The notes below the pieces were generated by a model, which searched no databases, was not told the origin of the DNA, and saw nothing but the letters and a program-made list of their open reading frames with translations. Made by a program: the position numbers and the translations under genes. From Lewinellaceae bacterium (lineage in GTDB: Bacteria > Bacteroidota > Bacteroidia > Chitinophagales > Saprospiraceae): 64,000 bases of DNA. Each line of letters starts with the position of its first letter. The stretch's first letter is position 1. Location of the stretch: contig JACJXX010000002.1 of assembly GCA_020636435.1 (NCBI GenBank), positions 744,001 to 808,000 of the forward strand, in the 5' to 3' direction. Shown here one piece after another: positions 1-9,282 of this stretch.

Positions 1-347
1 ATGGTTTCTACTTCGACGACCCGGAAGTGGCCATTCTTGCAGAGGAAATCACCGGTACGGCCGGGGCGGAGGCCCCATCCCTTTTTTATCTGCAGGTTTC
101 CCCCACTCCTTTCAGCGAACAACTCCGGGCAGACTTCGCTTTGCCGGAAGGCAAAGCCCGCGTACAGGCCCGCCTGCTCAACCTCTATGGCTTGCCGATG
201 GCCGAGCGGGCGCTGCGGGAGGTGGCGGCCAACCAGCGCCATCGTTTTACTTTTGACGGGGAAGGGCTGCCGAATGGGATTTACCTGCTGCAGCTGTTGG
301 CAGATGGGGAGTTGCTGGGGGTAAGGAAGGCGGTGAAGGCGAACTAA
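1..347 (+). CDS. Secreted protein, 3' part only, with T9SS type A sorting domain
   Basis: The frame is open from the left edge of the window (reading begins GFYFDDPEVAILAEE) to a TAA at 345-347, so the gene starts outside. The last ~75 residues look like a type IX secretion C-terminal sorting domain: a 'VSPTPFSEQLRADFALPEG' strand, a middle strand (ARLLNLYGLPM) and the closing 'LPNGIYLLQLLADGELLGVRKAV'. In Bacteroidota this domain directs a protein that has crossed the outer membrane to the surface, where it is cleaved and anchored or released. What the missing N-terminal part does cannot be told. Confidence 0.8.
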   Translation, partial: GFYFDDPEVAILAEEITGTAGAEAPSLFYLQVSPTPFSEQLRADFALPEGKARVQARLLNLYGLPMAERALREVAANQRHRFTFDGEGLPNGIYLLQLLADGELLGVRKAVKAN

Positions 348-349
348 CT

Positions 350-428
350 GTTCAAAGTTCTGTGTTTAAGGTTCGAAGTTGCGCCGGAAACCAAGGTTAC
401 ATTGAGCTTCGGACACAGAACATTGAAC
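350..428. terminator. Inverted repeat between convergent genes
   Basis: The word GTTCAAAGTTCTGTGT at 350-365 is matched by its near-complement ACACAGAACATTGAAC at 413-428. The pair lies between the end of the T9SS gene and the end of the convergent coiled-coil gene, so a shared terminator is plausible. There is no clear T-tract right after the stem. The same words (ttcgaa / ttgaac types) recur in the spacer at 52.86-53.1 kb, so it may equally be a dispersed repeat. Confidence 0.4.
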
Positions 429-479
429 ACTCCCTCGAACTTCCGCCTTCGAACTTGTTTCGTCCAACGTTCAATAACT

Positions 480-1151
480 TTATTTTTTCATTTTCTTCAC
501 CTTCGCCTTCGCCTGTTCCACCAACTTCTGCTGATCCATTATTTGTTTCTGCATGGCTCCGACAGACTGGTCCATCTCAGCCGCTTTCTGGCGGGCAGCC
601 TCCAGTTCCTTCATCAGTTTTTCCACCTCGTTTGCGGCGTCCTGCTGGCCCTTTTCCAGCCCCTTCAGCTCTTTTTCCAGGTCCTTCAGGGCAGCCTCTT
701 CGGTCTCCAGCATCTCTTTGGCAAAGGCAGCTTTCACCACCTGCTCAAATCCAGCCATCCATTCCGTCGCGCCGGGTATGCGGTCCGGGTGGCGGTTGGA
801 GGACAGGAATGCGCCGCCCAGGTCGAACCAGATGGTCAGCACCGCCCCTTTGCCCGCCTTGCTGGCTACCTTGGAGTAGATATCAATGGTGTTGCTGCTG
901 ATCTTGTCGATCTGCGCATTATCGGCAAAGTACTCGTTGGTTTTTTTGTCCAGCTTCGGTTTTTTGGCTTTGAAGCCTTTTTGGTAATCCACCCAGAGAT
1001 CAGCGATGGTTGCGGCGTCGCCGATGTTGAAATCGATGGTGAAACTGTTGTTCTCGCCACGGCTCATCAGTTGGCTGGCCTCCGGGTAGGACTGGGCGTG
1101 GAGGGCGAATGAGCTGGTGAACAGGATAGAAAAGAGAAAGAGCTTTTTCAT
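480..1151 (-). CDS. Exported coiled-coil protein of unknown function
   Basis: 223 residues. The start (MKKLFLFSILFTSSFALHAQ) is a clear Sec signal peptide with a likely cut after the AxA-like site near residue 20. Residues ~25-145 are a globular part with no family I recognise (contains FNIGDAATIADLWVDY and LTIWFDLGGAFLSS). Residues ~150-223 are highly charged with heptad-like Leu/Ala spacing and should form a long coiled coil ending in KVKKMKK. It is convergent with the T9SS gene at the left edge. It is probably periplasmic; no function is proposed. Confidence 0.75.
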   Translation of the reverse strand: MKKLFLFSILFTSSFALHAQSYPEASQLMSRGENNSFTIDFNIGDAATIADLWVDYQKGFKAKKPKLDKKTNEYFADNAQIDKISSNTIDIYSKVASKAGKGAVLTIWFDLGGAFLSSNRHPDRIPGATEWMAGFEQVVKAAFAKEMLETEEAALKDLEKELKGLEKGQQDAANEVEKLMKELEAARQKAAEMDQSVGAMQKQIMDQQKLVEQAKAKVKKMKK

Positions 1152-1208
1152 AGTATCGGATTTTTTGATTCACAGGTTTTGACGGAGATAGAACGGGAAG
1201 TCACTAAG

Positions 1209-1262
1209 GGAGGTTCATTGGTTGATTGGTTCACTTGTTCATTAGTTGATTGGTTTACTGGT
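1209..1262. repeat. Short degenerate tandem repeat (ttggttgattggtt type)
   Basis: The stretch repeats the words ttggttgattggttcac / ttgttcattagttgattgg in degenerate tandem form upstream of the methyltransferase gene. Similar gg/tt-rich minisatellites occur at 38.73-38.89 kb and 62.55-62.65 kb. Confidence 0.5.
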
Positions 1263-1399
1263 TTTTGCCCGGAAGAGCCCGTACGGGCCAAGACGGACAT
1301 GGGATAGTTGGGTGCACGGAATTTTCTAATTCAAAACAACCAGGATTTGACTTCTATTGAAAATTATGGTATCCTTATGCCCTCAACCACAACTTCAAA

Positions 1400-2302
1400 A
1401 TGGCAACAAAAAAAGACATAGATTACTCTTACAGCACAATGGACAAAATATGGCGCCTGAGCATCGGGGAAATGTCCAGTTTTACAGGCGCCAAATACGA
1501 TGGTGATTTTTCACTTACGCTGGAAGAGGCACAGGAAAGAAAACACCAGTTTATTGTGGAGCAGCTCAACATCAAAGAGGGGAGCAAAGTGCTGGATATG
1601 GGTTGTGGATGGGGCCCTTTCCTGGATTATCTCCGAAAAATCAAGGCACAAGGCATTGGCCTCACCCTTTCGGAGGGGCAGCATGCCGCCTGTAAAAGAA
1701 ACGGCCTGGAGACTGCCATCAAAGACTGCCTTACTGTAACCCCGGAAGATTTTGGGACATTCGACGCGGTGGTTTCCATTGGTGCATTCGAGCATTTCTG
1801 CTCTATGGATGATTACCGGGCTGGACGGCAAGATGCGGTCTATCAGGATTTTTTCAAAACGGTAAGCGACCTGCTGCCGGTGGGTGGCCGGTGTTTCATT
1901 CAGACCATGGTTTTTGGCGAGGGCATGATCGATATTGACCGCATTGACATCAACGCAAGTAAGGACTCAAATGAGTATCTGATGGCACTGATCTGCAATG
2001 AATTTCCGGGTTCCTGGCTCCCCTACGGCCAGGAACATTTGATCAGGGCCGCCCAGCCTCATTTCAAACTCGTAAATAGCCATTCCGGCAAACTCGACTA
2101 TATAGAAACAATCAAGGTTTGGAGACGCCGATTGAAGAAATTCGGATGGAAGAAGTATGCTGCTTATCTCTCCTTAGCTCCGAGGTTAGTTTATGACCCC
2201 AAGATGCGCAACCGGTTGAGAAACCTGAAAATCGCACCCATCAGAGTGGCGTTCGAACGAGGAATCTGGGATCACTTCCGGCTTGTCTTCGAGAAGGTAT
2301 AG
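1400..2302 (+). CDS. Cyclopropane-fatty-acyl-phospholipid synthase-like methyltransferase
   Basis: 300 residues. A class I SAM-binding motif is visible as VLDMGCGWG at residues 64-72, followed by GIGLTLSEGQ and FDAVVSIGAFEHF, a pattern typical of the CFA synthase / mycolic acid cyclopropane synthase family (Mycolic_CMAS type). Such enzymes transfer a methyl or methylene group from S-adenosylmethionine to unsaturated lipid chains or related acceptors. It is shorter than E. coli Cfa (about 380 aa) and lacks that enzyme's N-terminal lipid-binding part, so the acceptor is uncertain. The ATG at 1400 follows an AT-rich leader. The gene appears monocistronic. Confidence 0.75.
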   Translation: MATKKDIDYSYSTMDKIWRLSIGEMSSFTGAKYDGDFSLTLEEAQERKHQFIVEQLNIKEGSKVLDMGCGWGPFLDYLRKIKAQGIGLTLSEGQHAACKRNGLETAIKDCLTVTPEDFGTFDAVVSIGAFEHFCSMDDYRAGRQDAVYQDFFKTVSDLLPVGGRCFIQTMVFGEGMIDIDRIDINASKDSNEYLMALICNEFPGSWLPYGQEHLIRAAQPHFKLVNSHSGKLDYIETIKVWRRRLKKFGWKKYAAYLSLAPRLVYDPKMRNRLRNLKIAPIRVAFERGIWDHFRLVFEKV

Positions 2303-2362
2303 GCAGGTATTCTTCTCTTAAAAAACAGCATGGACAGAAAGCCCGAAGGCCTACATGGCTTA

Positions 2363-2521
2363 AGGAATGGCGAAAGAATAAAATAACCAATTAATGCGAT
2401 TCTTTTGCCGCCATATTTCGTTATTTCGTCGGTTACGTCCGTACGGATGCGCCCTCCTTACGCCTCATCTGGCGACAAAATAATTCGCCTGACTTGGCAA
2501 CTTTATTCTTTCGCCATTCCT
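2363..2521. repeat. Palindromic (MITE-like) element, family E copy 1
   Basis: Perfect 20-bp inverted ends, AGGAATGGCGAAAGAATAAA at 2363-2382 and its complement at 2502-2521, enclose a centre that begins TTTTGCCGCCATA and ends TCTGGCGACAAAATA. The same centre occurs, with different outer arms, in the copies at 22576-22740, 31691-31855 and 44605-44796. It occupies most of the 337-bp gap before the GH13 gene. No transposase is encoded. Confidence 0.75.
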
Positions 2522-2639
2522 AAATCCTCCAATAAGCCTTTCCCAATCCCAATTTTTTCCAATACCTTAGTGTTGCAACATTCACAACCATTATCCGGCC
2601 TCCAAATGCCATTCGCATTACAAGAAAAAAGTATCCTGC

Positions 2640-4376
2640 ATGAGTAAATTCCCTTTCGCCATTTTGATCCTGATGTCCATTAGCAGTTGCGCCAATAATT
2701 CAGAAACAAAAGAAGAGGCTTCCTCAACCGATAAAACCTGGTGGAAAGAAGGCGTCATTTACCAAATCTACCCCCGAAGCTTCAAAGATACCGACGGCGA
2801 CGGCATAGGAGACCTCAAAGGCATCATAGAAAAGCTCGATTACATCAAAAGCCTGGGCGTAGACATGGTGTGGCTCAATCCCATCTACAGCTCCCCCAAT
2901 GACGACAACGGCTATGACATCAGCGACTACAGAAACATCATGGAGGAGTTTGGCGACATGGACGACTTTGACGTGATGCTGGAGGGCATGCACAGCCGGG
3001 GGATCAAATTTGTCATGGATGTGGTGGTCAACCACAGCAGCGACGAGCACGAATGGTTCCAGCAATCCAGAAGCTCCAGGGATAACCCTTACCGGGATTA
3101 TTATCACTGGTGGCCGGCCGAAAAAGGGAAACCGAATTACCGGTATAGCTTGTTCGACGCCAAAGGGGAAGCCTGGAAGTACGACTCGGCCACCAATGCT
3201 TATTACCTGCACTATTTCTCGCAAAAACAGCCGGACCTGAACTGGGAAAACCCGAAAGTCAGGCAGGAAGTCTACGACATCATGAAGTTTTGGGCGGAAA
3301 AAGGGGTGGATGGGTTTCGGTTGGACGCCTTTCAGTATGTAGCCAAAGACACGACATTTCCGGCTTTGCCGGAGGGTTATGAAAAGGAAGTGATCAAATA
3401 TTACGGCATGGGGCCCAACCTGCATGCTTACCTCAAAGAAATGTACCGCGAAGTACTCAGCCAATACGATGTTTTTGCCGTTTCGGAAGGAGCCGGCAGC
3501 ACCTTCGAGGATGCCCACGCTTTGGTCGACGCCGGGCGCAATGAACTGCAGATGGCCTACCATTTTGAGGGAATGGAAATTGGCAACAGCCTGGATGGAT
3601 ACGAGTTGGCGGAGTTTAAAAAAGTGTATTCAAAGTGGGACAGCGCTTTCGCGAAGGAAGGATGGCTCTCTATATTTCTCGCCAATCACGACGTGCCGCG
3701 CATGGTGTCCAAATTTGGAAACGACAGCCCTGAATTTCGGGCCCCTTCTTCCAAAATGCTCAACACCTTTATCCTCAGCATGCGGGGCACCCCCTACTGT
3801 TATTACGGGGACGAGCTGGGCATGGCCAATATCGGCTTTGACCGCATCGAACAATATAAAGACATCGCCGCGATCAACGGCTACAAAAAGGTGGCCAGCG
3901 AAGGGGGCGATCTTGAAGAATACATGAAATTGCTGAAGTTCCTCTCCCGAGACAATGGCCGCACGCCCATGCAGTGGGACGATTCTGAACACGCCGGCTT
4001 CACAACCGGCACGCCCTGGCTGCCGGTGAATGATAATTTTGTCGAAGTCAACGTCAAAGCACAAAATGAAGACCCCAACAGCTGCCTGAATTATTTCAGG
4101 AAAATGGTGAAGCTCAGAAAGGACAATCCCGTGCTGGTGTACGGCGATTACGAATTGATCCAACCGGAGCATCCGCAAATCTACGCCTACACCAGAGAGA
4201 TGGGGGAGCAGAAGATGCTGGCGCTCCTGAATTTTTCTGATCAAAAATCCCGCATTGAACTTCAGGAGGCTGTTTCGGCCGGCGATGTGGCGATCAATAA
4301 TTACGAATCTCTTGATATAGATGGGGCCGCTCTTGTGCTGGAACCGTACCAGGCAGTTATTTTTTCATTAAATTGA
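2640..4376 (+). CDS. GH13 alpha-glucosidase-type lipoprotein
   Basis: 578 residues. The N-terminus has a signal peptide with a lipobox (SISSC, Cys17), so the mature enzyme should be a periplasmic or surface lipoprotein. From WWKEGVIYQIYPRSF onward it is an alpha-amylase family GH13 enzyme of the oligo-1,6-glucosidase / alpha-glucosidase kind. Visible are the TDGDGIGDL loop, DVVVNHSS (region I), GFRLDAF with the predicted nucleophile Asp229 (region II), the predicted acid/base Glu283 in VSEGAG (region III) and ANHDVPR with Asp351 (region IV). It probably cleaves alpha-1,4 or alpha-1,6 glucosides, or isomerises them (trehalose synthase-like activity cannot be excluded). Length matches the family. 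It is monocistronic, with palindromic element E1 in its upstream region. Confidence 0.88.
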   Translation: MSKFPFAILILMSISSCANNSETKEEASSTDKTWWKEGVIYQIYPRSFKDTDGDGIGDLKGIIEKLDYIKSLGVDMVWLNPIYSSPNDDNGYDISDYRNIMEEFGDMDDFDVMLEGMHSRGIKFVMDVVVNHSSDEHEWFQQSRSSRDNPYRDYYHWWPAEKGKPNYRYSLFDAKGEAWKYDSATNAYYLHYFSQKQPDLNWENPKVRQEVYDIMKFWAEKGVDGFRLDAFQYVAKDTTFPALPEGYEKEVIKYYGMGPNLHAYLKEMYREVLSQYDVFAVSEGAGSTFEDAHALVDAGRNELQMAYHFEGMEIGNSLDGYELAEFKKVYSKWDSAFAKEGWLSIFLANHDVPRMVSKFGNDSPEFRAPSSKMLNTFILSMRGTPYCYYGDELGMANIGFDRIEQYKDIAAINGYKKVASEGGDLEEYMKLLKFLSRDNGRTPMQWDDSEHAGFTTGTPWLPVNDNFVEVNVKAQNEDPNSCLNYFRKMVKLRKDNPVLVYGDYELIQPEHPQIYAYTREMGEQKMLALLNFSDQKSRIELQEAVSAGDVAINNYESLDIDGAALVLEPYQAVIFSLN

Positions 4377-4415
4377 GTCCTTGTCGAAGTCTTCAGGCTT
4401 CGAATCCTATTATTC

Positions 4416-5918
4416 TCATTCCCTTTCCCACTCCCATATTTGATACCTCCCCATTACCTTTCTCTTTTGAAAACCGTAGAAGGGCCGGCCGAAGCAGTTA
4501 TCTTTTAGCCCCGTGCTATTTTCTTCCACAATAAGATACCGGACCGCACCACTATTCATCTGATCCAGGAACATACTGAAATCAATCGTACTGGAATTGT
4601 TTCTAATAATGATACGAGGCGTGACTTTCACCGGAAAAATGATGTTTTCAAATAGAAAATTGCTCAGAAAGCTCTCCTCCCCTATCCAGTAGACATATTC
4701 CCCTTTGTCGATGTTTTCGGAAACATAGCTTGAAACCATCGCCTGTTGCCGGTAGCTCTCTCTATCATTTTGCCATTGCCCGGCCTTTTGCATTCCCAAT
4801 ATATAAATGATATTGGCAAAAGAGAGGTGTAGAACAAATAAGGCAAATGCCCACTCTCGGGCCGCCTTGCCTGCCATTTCCGTCCTCTGTAGAATATAAG
4901 CCATTGACAGGATCACCGCTAATCGAAATTCTGTAATATAATTTATTCCCGCTCCTTTATTTGGCAATAAATACAGAGAGGTTAGCAGCGTAAAAAAAAG
5001 AAGAATCAATAATATCCTCGCCGGTTTGCTCTTGTCTTTTGCCAACACGGCCATGGCCCCAAAACCAAATAAAAAAAGAGGGCCAAAACTTTCACTCAAT
5101 AAAACACCACTAAGGAACCCCCACCATTTTCCCATAGCCAGGCCCAGTACCAGGTTCTTGTACAAAACATCCAACTTGTCGTGAGCCCATAAAGCCCACA
5201 GCAATGCCGCCATCATAGCTCCGAGGGTCAAATATCTGGTTATCGCCTTGACAGGATTTTTTTCCACCATTGCCAGCATACCAACCACAATAGGGATATA
5301 AAGAACCCCGCTTTGCTTGGTAAATACAGCCAAAGAGGTAAGCAACGCCAAAAAGAAGGCTTTCAATAATCCAGGTGTTTGGGTGGAAAGGCCAATGAAC
5401 AGCAGTGCCAAAAAGGCCAGAATGTAGAGCGCATCCATTCGGGCATAGTAGTGTTGCCCAAAGCTCCCAAAGCAAAGCAGAGCGCCAATAATGGCAATAG
5501 TAGTGTTGATCTCGAAACGTTTCCTCAACAGAAAAAAGAAAAGAACCGCCGATCCAGCGCAAAGCAATAAAGAAACGGATCGGTTAAGCCAGAATATCCT
5601 TATGGGTTCATTTAGAAAAAAGGGCTTATTTATACTGCTGATGATTGCTATCAGGTATTGATAAACCGGTGTCTTTTGGGTGATGTGGTAGGGCGGCTCC
5701 TCCGGATCAGAATAAACTGAACCGGTAACCAATATCTTTTGCACCTCGAAGGCAATCTCATATTCCCAGCCCCCGATCTCTGCGTCGTAAAGCGGGATGA
5801 GCCAAATTCGGAAAACCAAAACGAACAAAGTGCTTAGTAAAGCACAGAACAAAATGCCTTTAAGCCAATACCGGGCAGCAGAAAGCAGTTCCAATCTTTG
5901 CCTGAAATGATCCATCAA
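4416..5918 (-). CDS. Polytopic membrane glycosyltransferase-like protein (GT-C / ArnT-like)
   Basis: 500 residues with about ten hydrophobic segments. An early extracytoplasmic loop carries YDAEIGGWEYEIAF, in the place where GT-C enzymes (GT39/GT83, ArnT/PMT-like) have an acidic D-E/D-D motif. A soluble C-terminal part (residues ~380-500) follows the membrane region. Such proteins transfer a sugar from a polyprenyl phosphate to an acceptor on the outer face of the inner membrane. It is the last gene of a tightly spaced minus-strand run (5918 is 20 bp from the end of the preceding gene), which places it in the polysaccharide locus. The family assignment rests on topology and context. Confidence 0.6.
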   Translation of the reverse strand: MMDHFRQRLELLSAARYWLKGILFCALLSTLFVLVFRIWLIPLYDAEIGGWEYEIAFEVQKILVTGSVYSDPEEPPYHITQKTPVYQYLIAIISSINKPFFLNEPIRIFWLNRSVSLLLCAGSAVLFFFLLRKRFEINTTIAIIGALLCFGSFGQHYYARMDALYILAFLALLFIGLSTQTPGLLKAFFLALLTSLAVFTKQSGVLYIPIVVGMLAMVEKNPVKAITRYLTLGAMMAALLWALWAHDKLDVLYKNLVLGLAMGKWWGFLSGVLLSESFGPLFLFGFGAMAVLAKDKSKPARILLILLFFTLLTSLYLLPNKGAGINYITEFRLAVILSMAYILQRTEMAGKAAREWAFALFVLHLSFANIIYILGMQKAGQWQNDRESYRQQAMVSSYVSENIDKGEYVYWIGEESFLSNFLFENIIFPVKVTPRIIIRNNSSTIDFSMFLDQMNSGAVRYLIVEENSTGLKDNCFGRPFYGFQKRKVMGRYQIWEWERE

Positions 5919-5938
5919 TATATTTTAAGGCACTATTA

Positions 5939-7108
5939 CTACTTCAACAAACTCATCAATTGCCCCATCAATAAACCACTCGCCCGTTCCCTTCGCAGCT
6001 CTCCCTCATAGCCCCGGATGGTTCTCTTCACCTCCAAAAACCTTTGTTCATTGACCCACTCCACCAGCAGCGCCGCCAGTTCCTCATGGCCACTGTACCG
6101 CTCCACCCAGGTTTCCAGTTCCGCGTCCAACGGGTGAAAAGGGCTGCACAGCGCCGGAAGCCCGTAATACACCATATCGGAAACGGCCCCGGAAAATCCG
6201 CTTTTGCCCCAGTACTCCCGGACAAAACCGACCTTATGCCAGGCGCGGAAGGGCAGGATCAGAAAATCGGCGTCCAGCAGGTGAGCCGCATACGTTTTCT
6301 GAGCCACCCACTCCGGAAAAGTAGTTAACCCAAACCGCTCACTTTCCAATTGCCGAAGTTCAGGGAGCCCTTTTGCTGCTCCGGCCTTGCCCAAAAGCAC
6401 CAAATGCACGGGCTGGCGGAACCGGGGCAGGGCAAGCGCCAACGCCCTGGCGATGGTGCAATAGTCCCGCCCGTTATCCGTGACGGCGCCGGGAATCACG
6501 ATTTTTACAGCGCCGGAAGCCGGAGGTTCTGTTGCCGGCCGGTGCTTCTGGTAGGCAAAAGGTATCCACAGCGCCTTCCCGGAAGCAGGAAGGCGCCCTT
6601 CCTTTTTCGCTTCCTCCAGGATGCGCCTGCCGCCATAGCCTACCGCCACTGCTTTTTGCAAAAGCAGGCGCTGCTGGCGCCGCTGGAACAACAGCCATCG
6701 CAGCAGGCGGGCCACATCTTTAAAAAAAGCAACCGGCGTACCTGTAGCGATGCTCAAATTTCCCAGAGGGGCAAACCAGTTGTTGCGGTTGTGGATGACG
6801 AGCGCCAGAGGCGGCCGCAGGTTCAATTCCAACATCCACCCGCAGGGCGGCGCCGCCGTGATCCAGAGGATCAGGCCACAGTCGTTGAGGTGGCTTCGAT
6901 GTTCTTGAAAGAAAGCCACCCGTTCTTCCGCTTCAAAGGCAAACCAGGTTATGCCGCCCGCTCCGCTGATCGATTCCGGGGCGTGGCCCTGGATATATTG
7001 TTGCGAAAAAATGAATAACGCTACATTCTGCTGATCGAGCAGCAGCTCGCACAGGGCGTAAAGCACCTCCCCGTGGTCGTAGGGTTCTATGAGGGCGATT
7101 TTGAGCAT
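5939..7108 (-). CDS. Glycosyltransferase-like protein, GT-B fold
   Basis: 389 residues, no signal peptide. It has a two-domain GT-B layout: an N-terminal domain beginning KIALIEPYDHGEVLYAL, and a C-terminal domain beginning near VKIVIPGAVTDNGRDYCTIARAL, followed by LVLLGKAGAAKGLPEL and DFLILPF...VSDMVYYGLPALCSPFHPLDAE. The last stretch resembles the nucleotide-sugar loop of GT4-like enzymes without a clean E-x7-E. Donor and acceptor are unknown. It lies between a GT4 enzyme (17 bp upstream) and the GT-C-like membrane protein (20 bp downstream), probably in one transcript. Confidence 0.65.
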   Translation of the reverse strand: MLKIALIEPYDHGEVLYALCELLLDQQNVALFIFSQQYIQGHAPESISGAGGITWFAFEAEERVAFFQEHRSHLNDCGLILWITAAPPCGWMLELNLRPPLALVIHNRNNWFAPLGNLSIATGTPVAFFKDVARLLRWLLFQRRQQRLLLQKAVAVGYGGRRILEEAKKEGRLPASGKALWIPFAYQKHRPATEPPASGAVKIVIPGAVTDNGRDYCTIARALALALPRFRQPVHLVLLGKAGAAKGLPELRQLESERFGLTTFPEWVAQKTYAAHLLDADFLILPFRAWHKVGFVREYWGKSGFSGAVSDMVYYGLPALCSPFHPLDAELETWVERYSGHEELAALLVEWVNEQRFLEVKRTIRGYEGELRRERASGLLMGQLMSLLK

Positions 7109-7125
7109 TTTTGTAGGATAAACTG

Positions 7126-8253
7126 CTATGTCTCTTTTAATATCTGAATAAACCGCTCCAGCATTTTTCGGTATCCAAACTTTTCCTCGGCGAACCGCCG
7201 CCCCGCCACGCTCTTTTCCCAGCGCAAATCCGGGTTCTCAATGCAGTCCCGAATGGCTCCTGCCAGGCTTTCCGGATCGCCCGGCGCCGCCAGCCAGCCG
7301 TAGGCCCCGTTGCCCAAAACTTCCGGGATGCCTCCAACATTGGTGGAAACCACCGGGATGCCATACGCCAAACCCTCAATATTGGCCACCCCCAGGCCTT
7401 CCCGCAGGGAGGGGATGCACAGCATATCCGACGATTGCATCCGCCGGAAGACCTCCTCCTGGCGCTGAGCGCCCAGGAAAGTATACTGAATGTTTGCTGC
7501 CGGAAGATAGAGCTTTTCAATTTGCGCCCGCCATTCCAGCAGCGGGCCGATGATGATCAATTCAAAGGAGAAGGGGGAAAGCCGGGCCAGGGCCTGGATC
7601 AAAATTTGCAGCCCTCCTACCCGATAATCGCTCTTCACATACAGGACCTGTATGGGCTGGCCAGGCCCCATTTCCCTTTTTTGGATAGGGCCTTCGGGGA
7701 TTTCAACTGCCTGGTACATCGTTACCGCTTTGGCCGAATTGGTGCGGTAAATAGCCATAACTTTTTTCCTGAGGTTCTCCGAGCAGGCAATGGTGCAGTC
7801 CGCGCTCCAGGCCGCCAGCCCTTCAAAGGGTTTGTGCATCCACCGGATCAGCCACTTCCTGGACCAGTAAAAGCCGGAAAGGCGGGTATCCAGGTATTCG
7901 TCGCTGTTGAGCATCCCAACCACTTTTACCTCCTTGGGCATCAGCCAGCCGCTCAACATCCCCAGGATGGCGTCATTGAAGACTAGGACATCGTAAGGAT
8001 ACGCTTTCCTCAATTTCAGCGCCGCCCGGTAATAAGGCCACATCCTCAGGAATTTGCCCAGCGCGTGGACCGGCCGGGGGTAATCGAGCGTTATTTTGTG
8101 CACCTTCCCTTCTATGGCCTCCTCTATCCCTTCGGTCAGGATCCTGACTTCGTTGCCCGGGAAAAGATCTTCCAAACGCAGCAAGAGCTGGGCGAATTTA
8201 GCCGGGCCGTGGGTGATTTGCTGGAAGGTGGGGGAGCAGAGGAGGATTTTCAT
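7126..8253 (-). CDS. GT4-family glycosyltransferase
   Basis: 375 residues. The N-terminal domain begins MKILLCSPTFQQITHGPAKFA, with a glycine-containing donor-side loop. The C-terminal Rossmann domain shows IQVLYVKSDYRVGGLQIL, FELIIIGPL and the E-x7-E type motif in SLREGLGVANIEGLAYGIPVV, then STNVGGIPEVL, all typical of GT4 (Glycos_transf_1). It would add a sugar from a nucleotide donor to a lipid-linked glycan in the cytoplasm. The start is 12 bp from the end of the GT2 gene, so co-transcription is likely. Confidence 0.88.
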   Translation of the reverse strand: MKILLCSPTFQQITHGPAKFAQLLLRLEDLFPGNEVRILTEGIEEAIEGKVHKITLDYPRPVHALGKFLRMWPYYRAALKLRKAYPYDVLVFNDAILGMLSGWLMPKEVKVVGMLNSDEYLDTRLSGFYWSRKWLIRWMHKPFEGLAAWSADCTIACSENLRKKVMAIYRTNSAKAVTMYQAVEIPEGPIQKREMGPGQPIQVLYVKSDYRVGGLQILIQALARLSPFSFELIIIGPLLEWRAQIEKLYLPAANIQYTFLGAQRQEEVFRRMQSSDMLCIPSLREGLGVANIEGLAYGIPVVSTNVGGIPEVLGNGAYGWLAAPGDPESLAGAIRDCIENPDLRWEKSVAGRRFAEEKFGYRKMLERFIQILKET

Positions 8254-8265
8254 TTTGTTTAATGG

Positions 8266-9207
8266 TTAGAACCCGAATCTTTCTTGCAGGTGCACGAAAT
8301 TTCTGAAAATGAAAATAGCCGGCCGAAATCCGAATAAGTTGTAAGGGTATCTGAAAGACCGGCTGACTGCACTGTTTTTTATTCGGAACCTGTTTGGAAT
8401 CAACTCATTGTGTTCCTTGATGGCGTCACGGGCGCTAAATAAGCTCAATGCCCCGATCAAACCAATAACAGCGTTCAGATATTCAGCCCGGCAAGCCAAT
8501 TCCGGGAAATGCTTCCGGAAGAACTTATAGATTTCCAGGTGTAAAATAACGGCCCTCTTCCAGCTTTCCCGGCTATCTGTAGTCGAAATAGAGTTGGGCC
8601 TGCGCCTGACCAGCGTGTCAACTGATGTCTGGATTAAGACCTCCCCGCCAAGCTTCAATATCCGAAACAGCAGTTCATACTCCTGGCTGCTTTCCTGCTC
8701 TTCATTCCAGCCTCCGGCCTCCAAAAGAGCGCTTTTTCTCCACAACATGCTGCTGGTAATCCCCAATTCTCCCTTGATCAGGCTCAACCAGATATCCTTG
8801 CCTTCAGGAATAAAAACTTTTGAGTTTTCTTCATTTTGAACATATTCATAGGCTCCTGCTATAACCGCCACATTTTTCCGTGAAGCAGAGGCCAGCCGCA
8901 TTTGATTTTCAAGCTTTTGCTCCAAAATCACGTCATCCGCATCCAAAAACTGTATCCACTCCCCCCTGGCAAACCGCAGCCCCAGGTTGCGGGTAGCCGG
9001 AGCGCCTTGCTTTTTTTCTTCCAGTACGGTTATCAAATCAGGGTAACGTCGTTGGTAATCCAGGAGGATGTGCCTGGTCCCGTCGGTGGAGTTGTTGTCT
9101 ACCGCGATGATCTCGAGGGGGCGGTGGGTTTGGGCCAAGGCAGAGTCAAGAGCGTCGGGGAGGCAGGCTTCGACGTTGTAGCATGGGATGATGATGGATA
9201 GCTGCAT
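8266..9207 (-). CDS. GT2-family glycosyltransferase
   Basis: 313 residues. The GT-A core begins at the very N-terminus: LSIIIPCYNVEACLPDALDS, then IIAVDNNSTDGT, GAPATRNLGLRFARGEWIQF and the metal-binding LDADD (DXD equivalent). The remainder includes SSMLWRKSALLEAGGW and QEYELLFRIL, the acceptor-side motifs of GT2 enzymes. It is the first gene of the left minus-strand run, divergent from the methyltransferase beginning near 9283. It is likely a capsule/O-antigen type transferase; sugar unknown. Confidence 0.88.
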   Translation of the reverse strand: MQLSIIIPCYNVEACLPDALDSALAQTHRPLEIIAVDNNSTDGTRHILLDYQRRYPDLITVLEEKKQGAPATRNLGLRFARGEWIQFLDADDVILEQKLENQMRLASASRKNVAVIAGAYEYVQNEENSKVFIPEGKDIWLSLIKGELGITSSMLWRKSALLEAGGWNEEQESSQEYELLFRILKLGGEVLIQTSVDTLVRRRPNSISTTDSRESWKRAVILHLEIYKFFRKHFPELACRAEYLNAVIGLIGALSLFSARDAIKEHNELIPNRFRIKNSAVSRSFRYPYNLFGFRPAIFIFRNFVHLQERFGF

Positions 9208-9282
9208 TTTTTAGGCCTTGACAAAGATTCCCTACAATTAATCAATAAATTGCAGTGCTCATTTTTCTACAATCAGTTCCAA

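Noticed and set aside
2405..2647. 80-codon frame before the GH13 gene
   Set aside because: It lies mostly in palindromic element E1 and has no protein-like character or signal.
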